A stretch of 54,467 nucleotides of DNA from Candidatus Eremiobacterota bacterium. GTDB taxonomy: Bacteria > Vulcanimicrobiota > CADAWZ01 > Ess09-12. Of the stretch, positions 1-7,612 are shown in pieces; the first letter of the stretch is position 1, and every line of letters begins with the position of its first letter. The translations under genes and the position numbers were made by a program. The notes below the pieces were generated by a model. It did not search any database, was not told the DNA's origin, and worked only from the letters and a program-made list of their open reading frames with translations. The stretch is taken from the NCBI GenBank assembly GCA_031082125.1, contig JAVHLM010000040.1:1-54467 (forward strand), read 5' to 3'.

Positions 1-129
1 CACGGCCTCCGGACCCTCACCATAAGGGGCCGGGCTCCCCACAATCTCACCTTCTCCTTTGGCGCCCCCTCGGAAAATGAGCCTTTCCTGGTCTATGAGA
101 AGGGGGTAAAATCAAGGATCAGCCGGTAA
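1..129 (+). CDS. C-terminal tail of an unknown protein (partial)
   Basis: The frame beginning at base 1 is open for 42 codons and ends in TAA at 127-129. It is cut by the window edge, so only the C-terminus is visible. The peptide is basic and polar, ending near EKGVKSRISR, with no motif I recognise. The frame fits the strand of the next genes and ends 32 nt before an extended -10 element. The call rests only on the open frame and its good fit upstream of a promoter, so it could be chance. Confidence 0.45.
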   Translation, partial: HGLRTLTIRGRAPHNLTFSFGAPSENEPFLVYEKGVKSRISR

Positions 130-160
130 ATGTCGCCACCTGTTCCCTCCCCTCATTATA

Positions 161-169
161 TGCTATAAT
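161..169 (+). promoter_or_regulatory. Extended -10 promoter element for the CrtC/AttH-like gene
   Basis: A TG-C-TATAAT extended -10 lies at 161-169. The expected -35 position (141-146, TGTTCC) is poor, as is common for extended -10 promoters. Transcription would start near 176, just after the first possible ATG (174). This supports the internal ATG at 240 as the real start. Confidence 0.5.
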
Positions 170-239
170 AAATATGCATTGCCGCATCCTGCCCGACGGC
201 TTGATTAAAGAAGCATGGCGAGAGAAGGAGTATCTGCTC

Positions 240-1622
240 ATGGAGATAAGCAACGGGAGCCAGAAATATGTCTCCCTCCCTCTGAACCCGCACCCCATGG
301 AGGGAGAAAGCCCACCCACAGCCGCTCCTGAGCCACGGGAGAGCGTCGATATAGGAAATGCCCCCCAGGGCAGGCTTGCAGGAAGACCGGTGTTTCCTCA
401 GCCCACAGGGCTTCCCGCAAGCGCCCCTCAGGGAACAGAGGGAACTGAGGCAAAAACCGATGGACCCTCGGAGGTGCGGCGCCCTGTGCCACCTGAGCCT
501 CCCGCCTTTCCCGCCGACGAGGGAGCCCATCCCGGGGTGAAGACAGAATGGTGGTATGTCAACGGGCACCTCAAGGACAGTGACGGCCGCCGTTTTGGCT
601 TCCACGAGGCGCTTTTTGACACTCCTGATGTCATATCGGGCCGTTACAACATCGACCTGCCAGGCATGCCGGGAGCGACGATGCTTGACACGGCATTTCT
701 TGAACTTGACGCGAAAGCTCACACCCAGAAAAGGATCCTTCACCTCCATATGCCGGGAGCAGACCATCCCGGTCTCTCTGAAGGCAAGCTCGACAACCGC
801 TTCGATTCCCCCATGGGAGAATGGCAGCTCAGGCGGATCGACCCTTCCACCATTGAGCTGGATAAACCCCTCCCCGACGGGAAGCTCCACCTTACCCTCC
901 GCGAGAAAAAGGCGCCCCTCATGATGGGAGGCCAGGGCGAGATACCCATGGGCCCCAAAGGGCTCTCCAAGTATTACACCCACTCTTCTCTCAAGGCCGA
1001 GGGCACCATTACGAGGAACGGCAAGACCCTCGACATCAAAGGCTCCGTGTGGATGGATCACCAGTGGGGCGACATGTCCATGTTTGATCCCTGGAAGGGA
1101 TGGGACTGGTTCGGTATACAGCTTGACGGGGGGAGGCAGCTCAATGCATTCAACTTCAGAAACGAAGATGGCACCAGCCTCCAGACCACCCTTGGGATAA
1201 GCAACCCTGACGGCACCCAGGAGCACCTGGACGAGTTCACCGTGAAGCCCGGAGGCCACTGGGAAAGCCCTGTGACCGGCGCATGCTATCCCCTCGAGTG
1301 GACTATTGAAATTCCCGCGAAAAAGGCCACCCTCCACGTCAAGGCATATCACAAGAAGCAGGAGGTGCCCGGCAACTGGCCCTATACCAGCAAATATCTT
1401 TCTGCCATGCCCACGTACTGGGAGGGAGCGTGCAAGGTGACCGGAACCTTTGAGGATAAGCCTGTCAAAGGAAAGGCTTACATGGAGCTCCTCGGCTATG
1501 AGGAGAGGAAAGATGACGGTGAAAAGGCCGTGGCAGAGGCCAGGAAGCTTGTGGCAGCGGCAGAGAGCCACGATCCTTCGGCAGAGATGCTCTTCTCGGG
1601 GGGGAACAGGCAGCAGGGATAA
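240..1622 (+). CDS. CrtC/AttH-like lipocalin-family protein
   Basis: This 460-residue protein has the hallmarks of the carotenoid 1,2-hydratase (CrtC)/AttH lipocalin-like family. These are the EWWY signature followed by VNGH near residues 103-108, and MDHQWGD near 272-278. The family folds as two lipocalin-like beta barrels; known members hydrate carotenoids or act on unknown lipids. The first 95 residues are proline-rich and low in complexity, with no clear signal peptide. The start at 240 is chosen because AGAAGGAG sits 9 nt upstream, and the earlier ATG (174) overlaps the likely transcription start. No carotenoid genes lie nearby, so a carotenoid substrate is not supported; AttH-like lipid processing is equally possible. 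Confidence 0.82.
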   Translation: MEISNGSQKYVSLPLNPHPMEGESPPTAAPEPRESVDIGNAPQGRLAGRPVFPQPTGLPASAPQGTEGTEAKTDGPSEVRRPVPPEPPAFPADEGAHPGVKTEWWYVNGHLKDSDGRRFGFHEALFDTPDVISGRYNIDLPGMPGATMLDTAFLELDAKAHTQKRILHLHMPGADHPGLSEGKLDNRFDSPMGEWQLRRIDPSTIELDKPLPDGKLHLTLREKKAPLMMGGQGEIPMGPKGLSKYYTHSSLKAEGTITRNGKTLDIKGSVWMDHQWGDMSMFDPWKGWDWFGIQLDGGRQLNAFNFRNEDGTSLQTTLGISNPDGTQEHLDEFTVKPGGHWESPVTGACYPLEWTIEIPAKKATLHVKAYHKKQEVPGNWPYTSKYLSAMPTYWEGACKVTGTFEDKPVKGKAYMELLGYEERKDDGEKAVAEARKLVAAAESHDPSAEMLFSGGNRQQG

Positions 1623-1727
1623 TCAAAGAGGTATTCTGGTGAAGAAAAGGGCCTGTCATAGACAGGTGCCTCAGGGGTGCCAGAGGCTTCCCTGGTGAAA
1701 GAACAATATGAAGAGGGGGTGGCAATT

Positions 1728-2555
1728 ATGCGAATAATGATGCCCGTCCTTCTCCTCATGGCAGTTTTTCTGCTCATGACGCCCTTCCAGGCCCATGCGT
1801 GCGGAACCTGTGCCTATCAGATGATAAACGCGCACTTCCCTTTCATCGGTCAGTGGTTCGTGCTTTTTCTCCTTTGGTTCCTCATCATCATTGTGCTGAA
1901 AGCCATTGACGGCACCCTTGAAGGTGCAGCTGTCGGACAATTCGCGATTTTCGGATTCATAGCCTTTTGCAGCGGCGCGGCCATGCTGGGCCCCCTTCCA
2001 TTCATTCCTGTCCTGATCTACTGGCTCTGGTGGTACGGGAGCCTTTTCTACCAGAAGGGGAAGACGAGGACCGAGAAGCTGGCGCTCTATGTCACCCATG
2101 GGCTGACGATAGCTCTCATCGTGTCAGCAGGCCTATCTCTGAACAAGGCCGCGGACGAAGGAATAAAGGGAAAGCTGAGCAGGGTCAGCGGCGGGTCCAT
2201 GCTTTACGGCCTTAGAAGCCAGGTGGCGCAGGAAAAGCTTTTAAGCGACATCGAGCTTGTGGAGCTTGCCCAGAACGGCGATGCGAACCAGAAAACAAGC
2301 TCCATTGCAATCATGGGCAAGATGAAAAATACCTTCTTTGTTCCTGCACTCGTGGAGATCATGCAGAACGAAAAGAATAGTAATGTCAGAACACAGATAT
2401 CCTCTACTCTCAAGGAGCTTACGTCGGTGACGGGGGCGACAGACAGTTCTGTCTTCTGGAAAAACTGGTGGACAGAGATAAAGCCCACGTGGAGCACTTT
2501 TAAAGAGCGCCGGAAGGAAGAACAGGAGAGGAGCTCATTATGTCCGGGCCCTTAA
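1728..2555 (+). CDS. Membrane protein with C-terminal HEAT-like helical region
   Basis: A 275-residue unknown protein. It starts with a hydrophobic signal or anchor (residues 1-24) followed at once by a CGTC (C25/C28) pair. Then come two or three membrane segments up to about residue 145, and a soluble helical tail. Part of the tail (around 190-240) reads like a HEAT-type repeat: NGDANQKTSSIAIMGKMKN, then VPALVEIM. The start at 1728 has GAGGGGG a few bases upstream; a GTG at 1677 is in frame but has no ribosome site. The last 16 nt overlap the start of the downstream kinase, so the two are probably translationally coupled and may work together, for example as sensor and kinase. Function unknown. 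Confidence 0.75.
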   Translation: MRIMMPVLLLMAVFLLMTPFQAHACGTCAYQMINAHFPFIGQWFVLFLLWFLIIIVLKAIDGTLEGAAVGQFAIFGFIAFCSGAAMLGPLPFIPVLIYWLWWYGSLFYQKGKTRTEKLALYVTHGLTIALIVSAGLSLNKAADEGIKGKLSRVSGGSMLYGLRSQVAQEKLLSDIELVELAQNGDANQKTSSIAIMGKMKNTFFVPALVEIMQNEKNSNVRTQISSTLKELTSVTGATDSSVFWKNWWTEIKPTWSTFKERRKEEQERSSLCPGP

Positions 2556-3982
2556 AGGAAGGCGAGACAATAAAGGACAGGTACAAGGTGGAGCGTCTCA
2601 TCGGAGAAGGCGCCACAGGGTTTGTTTATCTTGTCACAGAGATAAGCAACCCTGCTATCACGTGGGCCGTCAAGGAGATCGTGAGCTCCCTTCCCGCGGG
2701 AGCCGAACAAAGTGAAATCCTGGAGCAGTTTCAGCGGGAATGCGCTATCCTGCAGAACCTTAACCACACGGGCCTGCCGAAGGTAGGCGAGACATTCTCC
2801 GAGGAGGAGAGGCACTATCTCGTCATGGAGTACATTGACGGAGAGAACCTTCTCCTGAAGCTCAAGATAAGGGAAAGCCCCTTCACCTTCGAAGAGCTGC
2901 TCCCCGTGATAAGTCAGCTTACCAGCATCCTGGAATACCTTCATGGGCAGGACCCGCCGGTCATATTCAGGGATCTCAAGCCTTCCAATATCATGATCAC
3001 CGCGAAAGGGCGCGTGAAGCTCATAGATTTCGGCATTGCAAGGCATTTTACCCCGGGCAAGGTGCGGGATACCTACATAATGGGCACCCCGGGGTTTTCA
3101 GCGCCCGAGCAGTACGGGAAAGAACAGACTGACCCTAAGAGCGACCTCTATTCCCTTGCCGTCACCGTGTACTTTCTCCTCACCAAAGAAGACCCTGAGA
3201 AATTTGCCTTTAAATTCCCTCCCGTGACGCAGTTTAACAGTACCGTGCCCCAGTGGCTCTCGGCGGTTCTCTCCCGCGCGCTGGAAGAGGACAGGGAGAA
3301 GCGCTTCCCTTCTGTCGGCGAGATGCTCAAGGAGATAAGGAAAAACGTGCATTCCGAGTCGAAGACGGCATTCTCCTTACCGCCGCAGCCGCAGGCTCCG
3401 GCTCCCGTCTCTGATACAGCCATCTTATTCTGGAAGCTTTTCAGCTCCGTCACCCTGTCCGGGGCGTCGGTCCTCGTGCTCAGATATGACTGGGGAATTC
3501 CCCTCGGGCTTATTTTTGCCGCAGGTGCCTTCCTGTTCACTCTTGCCCTGTTTTTTGATTTTTTTGCTTCCCATGGGAAAAGGGGATCGGCAGGACAGGG
3601 GATCCCGCCATTGATTCCCCTGTGCGCCGGTATTGTGTGCGCCATTGTGCTCTTTTACCCTTTGAGGTCCTGTTATGCAAAACTCACCCCTCCCCCGCGC
3701 GATGTTTATGGAGACTGCGTCCGCAATCTTGAAAGCATAGGAGTTGCCTGCGAGCTCTACGCAGGCGACAATGGCGGTCTCTACCCTCCTGCCCTGGATA
3801 AGCTTGCCCCCCGCTATATTGAAAAAATACCGGCATGCAGCCTTACAGGCCAGGAAGGATATTACTACCAGACCGACGGAGGGGCAGCTTATACGGTGCA
3901 GTGCAAGGGGAGACATAAGGAAGAGAAGGCTCCTTACTTCCCTCAATACAGCTCCAGCAAAGGGCTATCCCGGCAGAATTAA
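2540..3982 (+). CDS. Hanks-type Ser/Thr protein kinase with membrane segments and pseudopilin-like C-terminus
   Basis: The 480-residue protein begins with a complete kinase domain (about 15-275). Visible parts are the glycine loop IGEGATGFVY (21-30), the ATP-binding lysine in WAVKE (K45), the catalytic loop FRDLKPSN (143-150), DFG (163-165) and APEQYG (188-193). A proline-rich linker (280-292) leads to hydrophobic segments around 294-342 and 355-380. The last 90 residues resemble the globular part of type IV pilin or pseudopilin-like proteins: NLESIGVACELYAGDNGGLYP, then PRYIEKIPAC and YTVQCKG. Kinase inside, pilin-like sensor outside is the inferred topology. It overlaps the upstream membrane-protein gene by 16 nt and has AGGAGAGGAG before its ATG. 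A paralogue of the same order lies at 50101-51684. Confidence 0.9.
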   Translation: MSGPLKEGETIKDRYKVERLIGEGATGFVYLVTEISNPAITWAVKEIVSSLPAGAEQSEILEQFQRECAILQNLNHTGLPKVGETFSEEERHYLVMEYIDGENLLLKLKIRESPFTFEELLPVISQLTSILEYLHGQDPPVIFRDLKPSNIMITAKGRVKLIDFGIARHFTPGKVRDTYIMGTPGFSAPEQYGKEQTDPKSDLYSLAVTVYFLLTKEDPEKFAFKFPPVTQFNSTVPQWLSAVLSRALEEDREKRFPSVGEMLKEIRKNVHSESKTAFSLPPQPQAPAPVSDTAILFWKLFSSVTLSGASVLVLRYDWGIPLGLIFAAGAFLFTLALFFDFFASHGKRGSAGQGIPPLIPLCAGIVCAIVLFYPLRSCYAKLTPPPRDVYGDCVRNLESIGVACELYAGDNGGLYPPALDKLAPRYIEKIPACSLTGQEGYYYQTDGGAAYTVQCKGRHKEEKAPYFPQYSSSKGLSRQN

Positions 3983-4087
3983 ATGGGATCTCAAGAGCAA
4001 GCCGCCGTTCCCTTTAGAGGACAAGCCGCGGCCGTTGTTGAACATTGAAAAGACCGTTATGCCTGAAAGAGAAGTGGGGGAATCGAG

Positions 4088-4762
4088 TTGGAGAGCCCGT
4101 CAATCATAACCGTGATATTACTTTTAGTCGTGCCGGTTCTCATCGTCATCTATGCATTATGGACGAGGGCGCGGATTATGGGTCAGCTTGAGAATCTGAA
4201 GCATCTGCCCCCGCTCGCCCCGACTATTTCTCTTGAACCGGCTTCCTCGCCTTCCCTGAAAGACCGCAGAAAGGCGGATTCCTGCAGCGACGAGTTCGTC
4301 AATCTCGGCTTTGCCTCACTCGGAAGCTTCACGATACCTGAAAAACCGGGCTACGTCGTGATTGCCTTCATAGATGAGAAGGAAAACATTTTCGGCTTCA
4401 TTCAGGAGTTCCCTCAATTAGGCATCTTCGCAGAATTGCGCTGCTATTATGAGGACGGCACCCGCCTGAGAGTGAGCAATTATATCACCACACTCACTCC
4501 GGAGCAGCGGGAGAACAAGAAGGCTCCTCAAGGGGAAAATGGATCCTCAGAAAGTTCGAGCACAATAGCGATAAACAGGGAAGGTGCCTCCGTCACCGGC
4601 CTTGCCGCACTTATGAAGGAAAGCCTGGGGGATAAGCCCCGGAAGGCTCTCTCCGGCGAGCTTTTCAAGGCATGCTACGAGAATGATTATGCTGAAGAGG
4701 CAAAGCACATAAATGAGGTCATTGAGCAACTGAATGCGCAACTCGTTAAAAGAGTATGCTGA
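4088..4762 (+). CDS. Single-pass membrane protein of unknown function
   Basis: A 224-residue protein with a TTG start preceded by GTGGGGG. Residues 6-25 form one strong membrane helix (ITVILLLVVPVLIVIYALW), followed by a soluble domain. The region from about 65 to 140 looks like an alpha/beta domain with aromatic strands (GYVVIAFIDE, IFGFIQEF, AELRCYYEDG). It is followed by a Ser/Glu-rich loop and a helical tail. I recognise no family. It follows the kinase gene by about 105 nt on the same strand and may be transcribed with it. Orientation of the soluble domain cannot be decided from the sequence. Confidence 0.7.
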   Translation: MESPSIITVILLLVVPVLIVIYALWTRARIMGQLENLKHLPPLAPTISLEPASSPSLKDRRKADSCSDEFVNLGFASLGSFTIPEKPGYVVIAFIDEKENIFGFIQEFPQLGIFAELRCYYEDGTRLRVSNYITTLTPEQRENKKAPQGENGSSESSSTIAINREGASVTGLAALMKESLGDKPRKALSGELFKACYENDYAEEAKHINEVIEQLNAQLVKRVC

Positions 4763-4874
4763 AGCCTGCAGGAAATATGCTCTCTGACCGAAGTAAATAG
4801 CTTTTCATACTCTCGTATAGGACTTTCTCTCATCTCTATTGAAGTGGATTCATTATGAGCAATGGAGGTATATT

Positions 4875-5798
4875 TTGGATAAAACAGAGATAATCAACTC
4901 CAGCTTTAGGATTCTCTATTTCACCGGAACAGGCAACACCGACTGGGTGGTAAACAAGATCAGGAACGGCCTCATCGCAAAGGGTGCTTCATGCGAGGCT
5001 CTGCCGGCGGACCGCCTGCTGGCGGATTGCGGGATGGGTGTCAGTACAAAGGCGGACCCGGAGCTGATCAGGGCAAAACTGGGAGATTTCCTGGCCGGCG
5101 ACGCAGTCCTGGTGCTGGGATTCCCCACATACGAGGGAACGGTCCCGAGGCCCTTCAGGGAGCTCTTTCCGCTCTTGCCTGATGGAAAGGTCCGGAAACT
5201 GGCATGTGTCTCGACGATACTGCTGGCGGGCGGGGACGCCGTCCACATCGCCGAGAAGACTCTCGCACATCGCGGGTACAAGTCGTTCCTTACCACTTAC
5301 GTGGTCATGCCCGGCAATATAAGGCTGCCTGATTTCACGTTTTTTGAGATACATAACGGTCATGAGCTTGACCGCTTTTACGAGTCGGCGGGAAAGGCCG
5401 TCGCGGAGATTGTGGATGAGCTGCTTTACCAGAAGGCCCACTTTGAAGGAAGAACCATCGCCGACTATCTTATCGGCGCCTCGAACCGATGGGGCGAATA
5501 TATCCTCCCTGACCTGTGGGGCAGGCATATGTTCGCCGATGCGAAGTGCATCAAGTGCGCTCTCTGCGCTTCCTCCTGCCCGATGGGGAACATCAGCCTT
5601 GCAAAGGGATATCCCGAGTTCGGCAACGACTGCTGCACGTGCCTGCGCTGCTACAACTTCTGCCCGGAAAACGCCGTCCAGATAACAGAGCATACCAGGG
5701 ACGAGAAAAAATACAACCGCTACAAGGGCTTTGACGGCTGGAAGCCGCCGCGGCTGAGGAATGTAGAGGTCGGAAAGCGGGAGCCGGCGAAAAAGTAA
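4875..5798 (+). CDS. EFR1-family flavodoxin-ferredoxin fusion protein
   Basis: The 307-residue protein joins an N-terminal flavodoxin-like domain to a C-terminal two-cluster ferredoxin, the order of EFR1-family proteins. The FMN phosphate loop FTGTGNTDW is at residues 16-24, and LGFPTYEG near 81-88 is the second flavodoxin motif. The iron-sulfur cysteines are C225, C228, C231 and C235, then C253, C256, C259 and C263, each set spaced CxxCxxCxxxC. No membrane segment is seen, so it is probably a cytoplasmic electron carrier or reductase. TTG at 4875 is chosen because GGAGG lies 6 nt upstream; a TTG at 4839 is possible but lacks one. Partner enzyme unknown; the AOR cluster is 25 kb away. Confidence 0.88.
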   Translation: MDKTEIINSSFRILYFTGTGNTDWVVNKIRNGLIAKGASCEALPADRLLADCGMGVSTKADPELIRAKLGDFLAGDAVLVLGFPTYEGTVPRPFRELFPLLPDGKVRKLACVSTILLAGGDAVHIAEKTLAHRGYKSFLTTYVVMPGNIRLPDFTFFEIHNGHELDRFYESAGKAVAEIVDELLYQKAHFEGRTIADYLIGASNRWGEYILPDLWGRHMFADAKCIKCALCASSCPMGNISLAKGYPEFGNDCCTCLRCYNFCPENAVQITEHTRDEKKYNRYKGFDGWKPPRLRNVEVGKREPAKK

Positions 5799-5822
5799 CC
5801 AGCACATCGATGACGGGGGGCG

Positions 5823-7583
5823 ATGAATATGAAGGTGAAGTTCACTGTTTCCCTGCAGGTTCTATCATTATGCCTGATTTTCCTGTGCTCCGGCGCTTAC
5901 GCACAATCAGGCAGGGATCCCGGGAAGGCCGTGACCCTCCCCGTCACCTCAAAGGCCGTCACCATAATCAGCTCCGTTCCCTCCTGTGAAAGGGGGAGCG
6001 AGGTAAAAGCCTTTTCAGGCGCTTTCAGAAAGCTCAGCGCAAAGGCACACAATGGCTCCGTCTCCGTTCAGGCCGGGAGGGAGCCCGTTTTTATCAGTGA
6101 TGGTGATACTTCTTTACCGGGGAATGTGCCTGCTGAAAAATCCCCTTTCGGCTTTCATCCTGCGAATGTGGCAGGTGACAGGAAGCCCTTTGGTGCCGCG
6201 GAGGATATCGGCATCAGGTGGCACCGGGGATTTTATGCCTATTGGATCGTGATACAGAGAGATAACGAAGATATTGAGAAAGGCCGTTACCACTGGGTCG
6301 AGAATGACCGCGAGTGGGGCGCCGTGCCCCCTTCAATGACGATTCTCGCGAATATCGGCCTCCCAGAGCGCCTGAAGCCCAATCCCGTGAAGGCGGGAAA
6401 AACCGGTGCCCATGACCGCGGAGGCTCACTGTGGCAACTCAACGAGCCCGAAGAGGCCTATCTCAGTTTCGTGAAGGCGGCCGTTGACAGATATGACGGC
6501 GATGGAAAGAATGACATGCCGGGCCTCAAGGTGCCCATTAAATACTGGCAGTTCGAGAATGAGCCCGACCTGAGAGGGAACAGTGACTGGGAAGGCTTTG
6601 CACATCTCCAGGAGATCACCTATAAGGCCATCAAGAAGCAGTGTCCCGCAGCCAAGGTAATGATGGGGGGACAGTCGGGCGGCGGCATCGAGACTTTTGA
6701 CGCTTTCTATGCGCCTATTCTCAAAAAACTTGGGGGGCGCTTCGTCGATATCTATGATTTCCATTATTATGGCGATGCAAGGCTGGACTGGCGCGGCGTG
6801 AAGAAGATATATGATCATATAAGGAAAACGCTTGACAGCCTGGGGTATAAAAAGACCGAGATATGGATCACGGAGATGGGCTCATACAGCGGGGCGCCGG
6901 GTGATGAAAAAGAAAGGCAGGGGCCCCGCCAGGATCCCCATAGAATCAAGGACCGGCCGCAGACAGAGCGGGAGCAGGCAAGAGACGTGGTCAAGAGATA
7001 TGTCTATCCTCTTGCCCTCGGGGTGAAAAAGGTCTTCTGGGCCTTCGGCCTCATGGAAGGGTTCAAGCATGACGACGGCTATTTTGACCATACAGGATTC
7101 ATCTATGACGGGGAGTTCGACAATGACCCGCCGCGGGGAACGAAAAAGCTCTCTTACTATACCTTCAAGCTGATGACACAGACGCTTGAGGGCGCCGACT
7201 GGGACAAGGCAGGAATACTCGACCTGGCCGGCAATGTATATGCGATCAGGGTGCCGCGTGGAAAAGGCACGGTGACCATCCTCTGGTATGATCCCCCCTA
7301 TGCTGTCTCAGAATGCCTGCCTCCTGAGAAAATAGCTGAAATCAGGAAAATGCTGAGCGCACTGGAAGAGGAAAAGACAGACCAGAGCAATGCCGAGAAG
7401 AAATTCGCCAGGCTCTTCCGGATTATCAGGATAGCCGTCGAGTCCGGCGGGCCGGGCGCGGTAAACTCCTGGGCCCCGAAAGACAAAGTGACGGCCATAG
7501 AGAGAAAAATCCGCGAAAGAAAAGCCGATGCCGTGAGCGACCTTGACGGCCTGATAAGGAAAGCCGTCAAGGCCTTTCAGTAG
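5823..7583 (+). CDS. Secreted clan GH-A glycoside hydrolase (GH39-like)
   Basis: A 586-residue protein with a Sec signal (hydrophobic core about 8-24, likely cut after AYA at 25-27). A TIM-barrel glycosidase of clan GH-A follows. WQFENEPD carries the expected acid/base glutamate (E247) and IWITEMG the nucleophile (E351). DFHYYGD and VFWAFG are further barrel-end motifs. The NEP and TEMG pair and overall length fit GH39-like or related families, but the exact family and sugar are uncertain. A charged helical tail after about residue 490 is not part of the barrel. It starts 24 nt after the EFR1 gene with a G-rich ribosome site, so the two may be co-transcribed. Confidence 0.8.
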   Translation: MNMKVKFTVSLQVLSLCLIFLCSGAYAQSGRDPGKAVTLPVTSKAVTIISSVPSCERGSEVKAFSGAFRKLSAKAHNGSVSVQAGREPVFISDGDTSLPGNVPAEKSPFGFHPANVAGDRKPFGAAEDIGIRWHRGFYAYWIVIQRDNEDIEKGRYHWVENDREWGAVPPSMTILANIGLPERLKPNPVKAGKTGAHDRGGSLWQLNEPEEAYLSFVKAAVDRYDGDGKNDMPGLKVPIKYWQFENEPDLRGNSDWEGFAHLQEITYKAIKKQCPAAKVMMGGQSGGGIETFDAFYAPILKKLGGRFVDIYDFHYYGDARLDWRGVKKIYDHIRKTLDSLGYKKTEIWITEMGSYSGAPGDEKERQGPRQDPHRIKDRPQTEREQARDVVKRYVYPLALGVKKVFWAFGLMEGFKHDDGYFDHTGFIYDGEFDNDPPRGTKKLSYYTFKLMTQTLEGADWDKAGILDLAGNVYAIRVPRGKGTVTILWYDPPYAVSECLPPEKIAEIRKMLSALEEEKTDQSNAEKKFARLFRIIRIAVESGGPGAVNSWAPKDKVTAIERKIRERKADAVSDLDGLIRKAVKAFQ

Positions 7584-7612
7584 GCAAGAAAGAATCCGGG
7601 AGCGGTCCCCTT

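Noticed and set aside
156-1571. Long open frame on the minus strand opposite the CrtC/AttH-like gene
   Set aside because: It mirrors the codon bias of the real plus-strand gene, shows no motif and has no ribosome site. The opposite strand carries clear family motifs.
1652-1687. Two small hairpins after the CrtC-like gene
   Set aside because: The stems are 5 to 6 bp with no T run, so they are not convincing intrinsic terminators.
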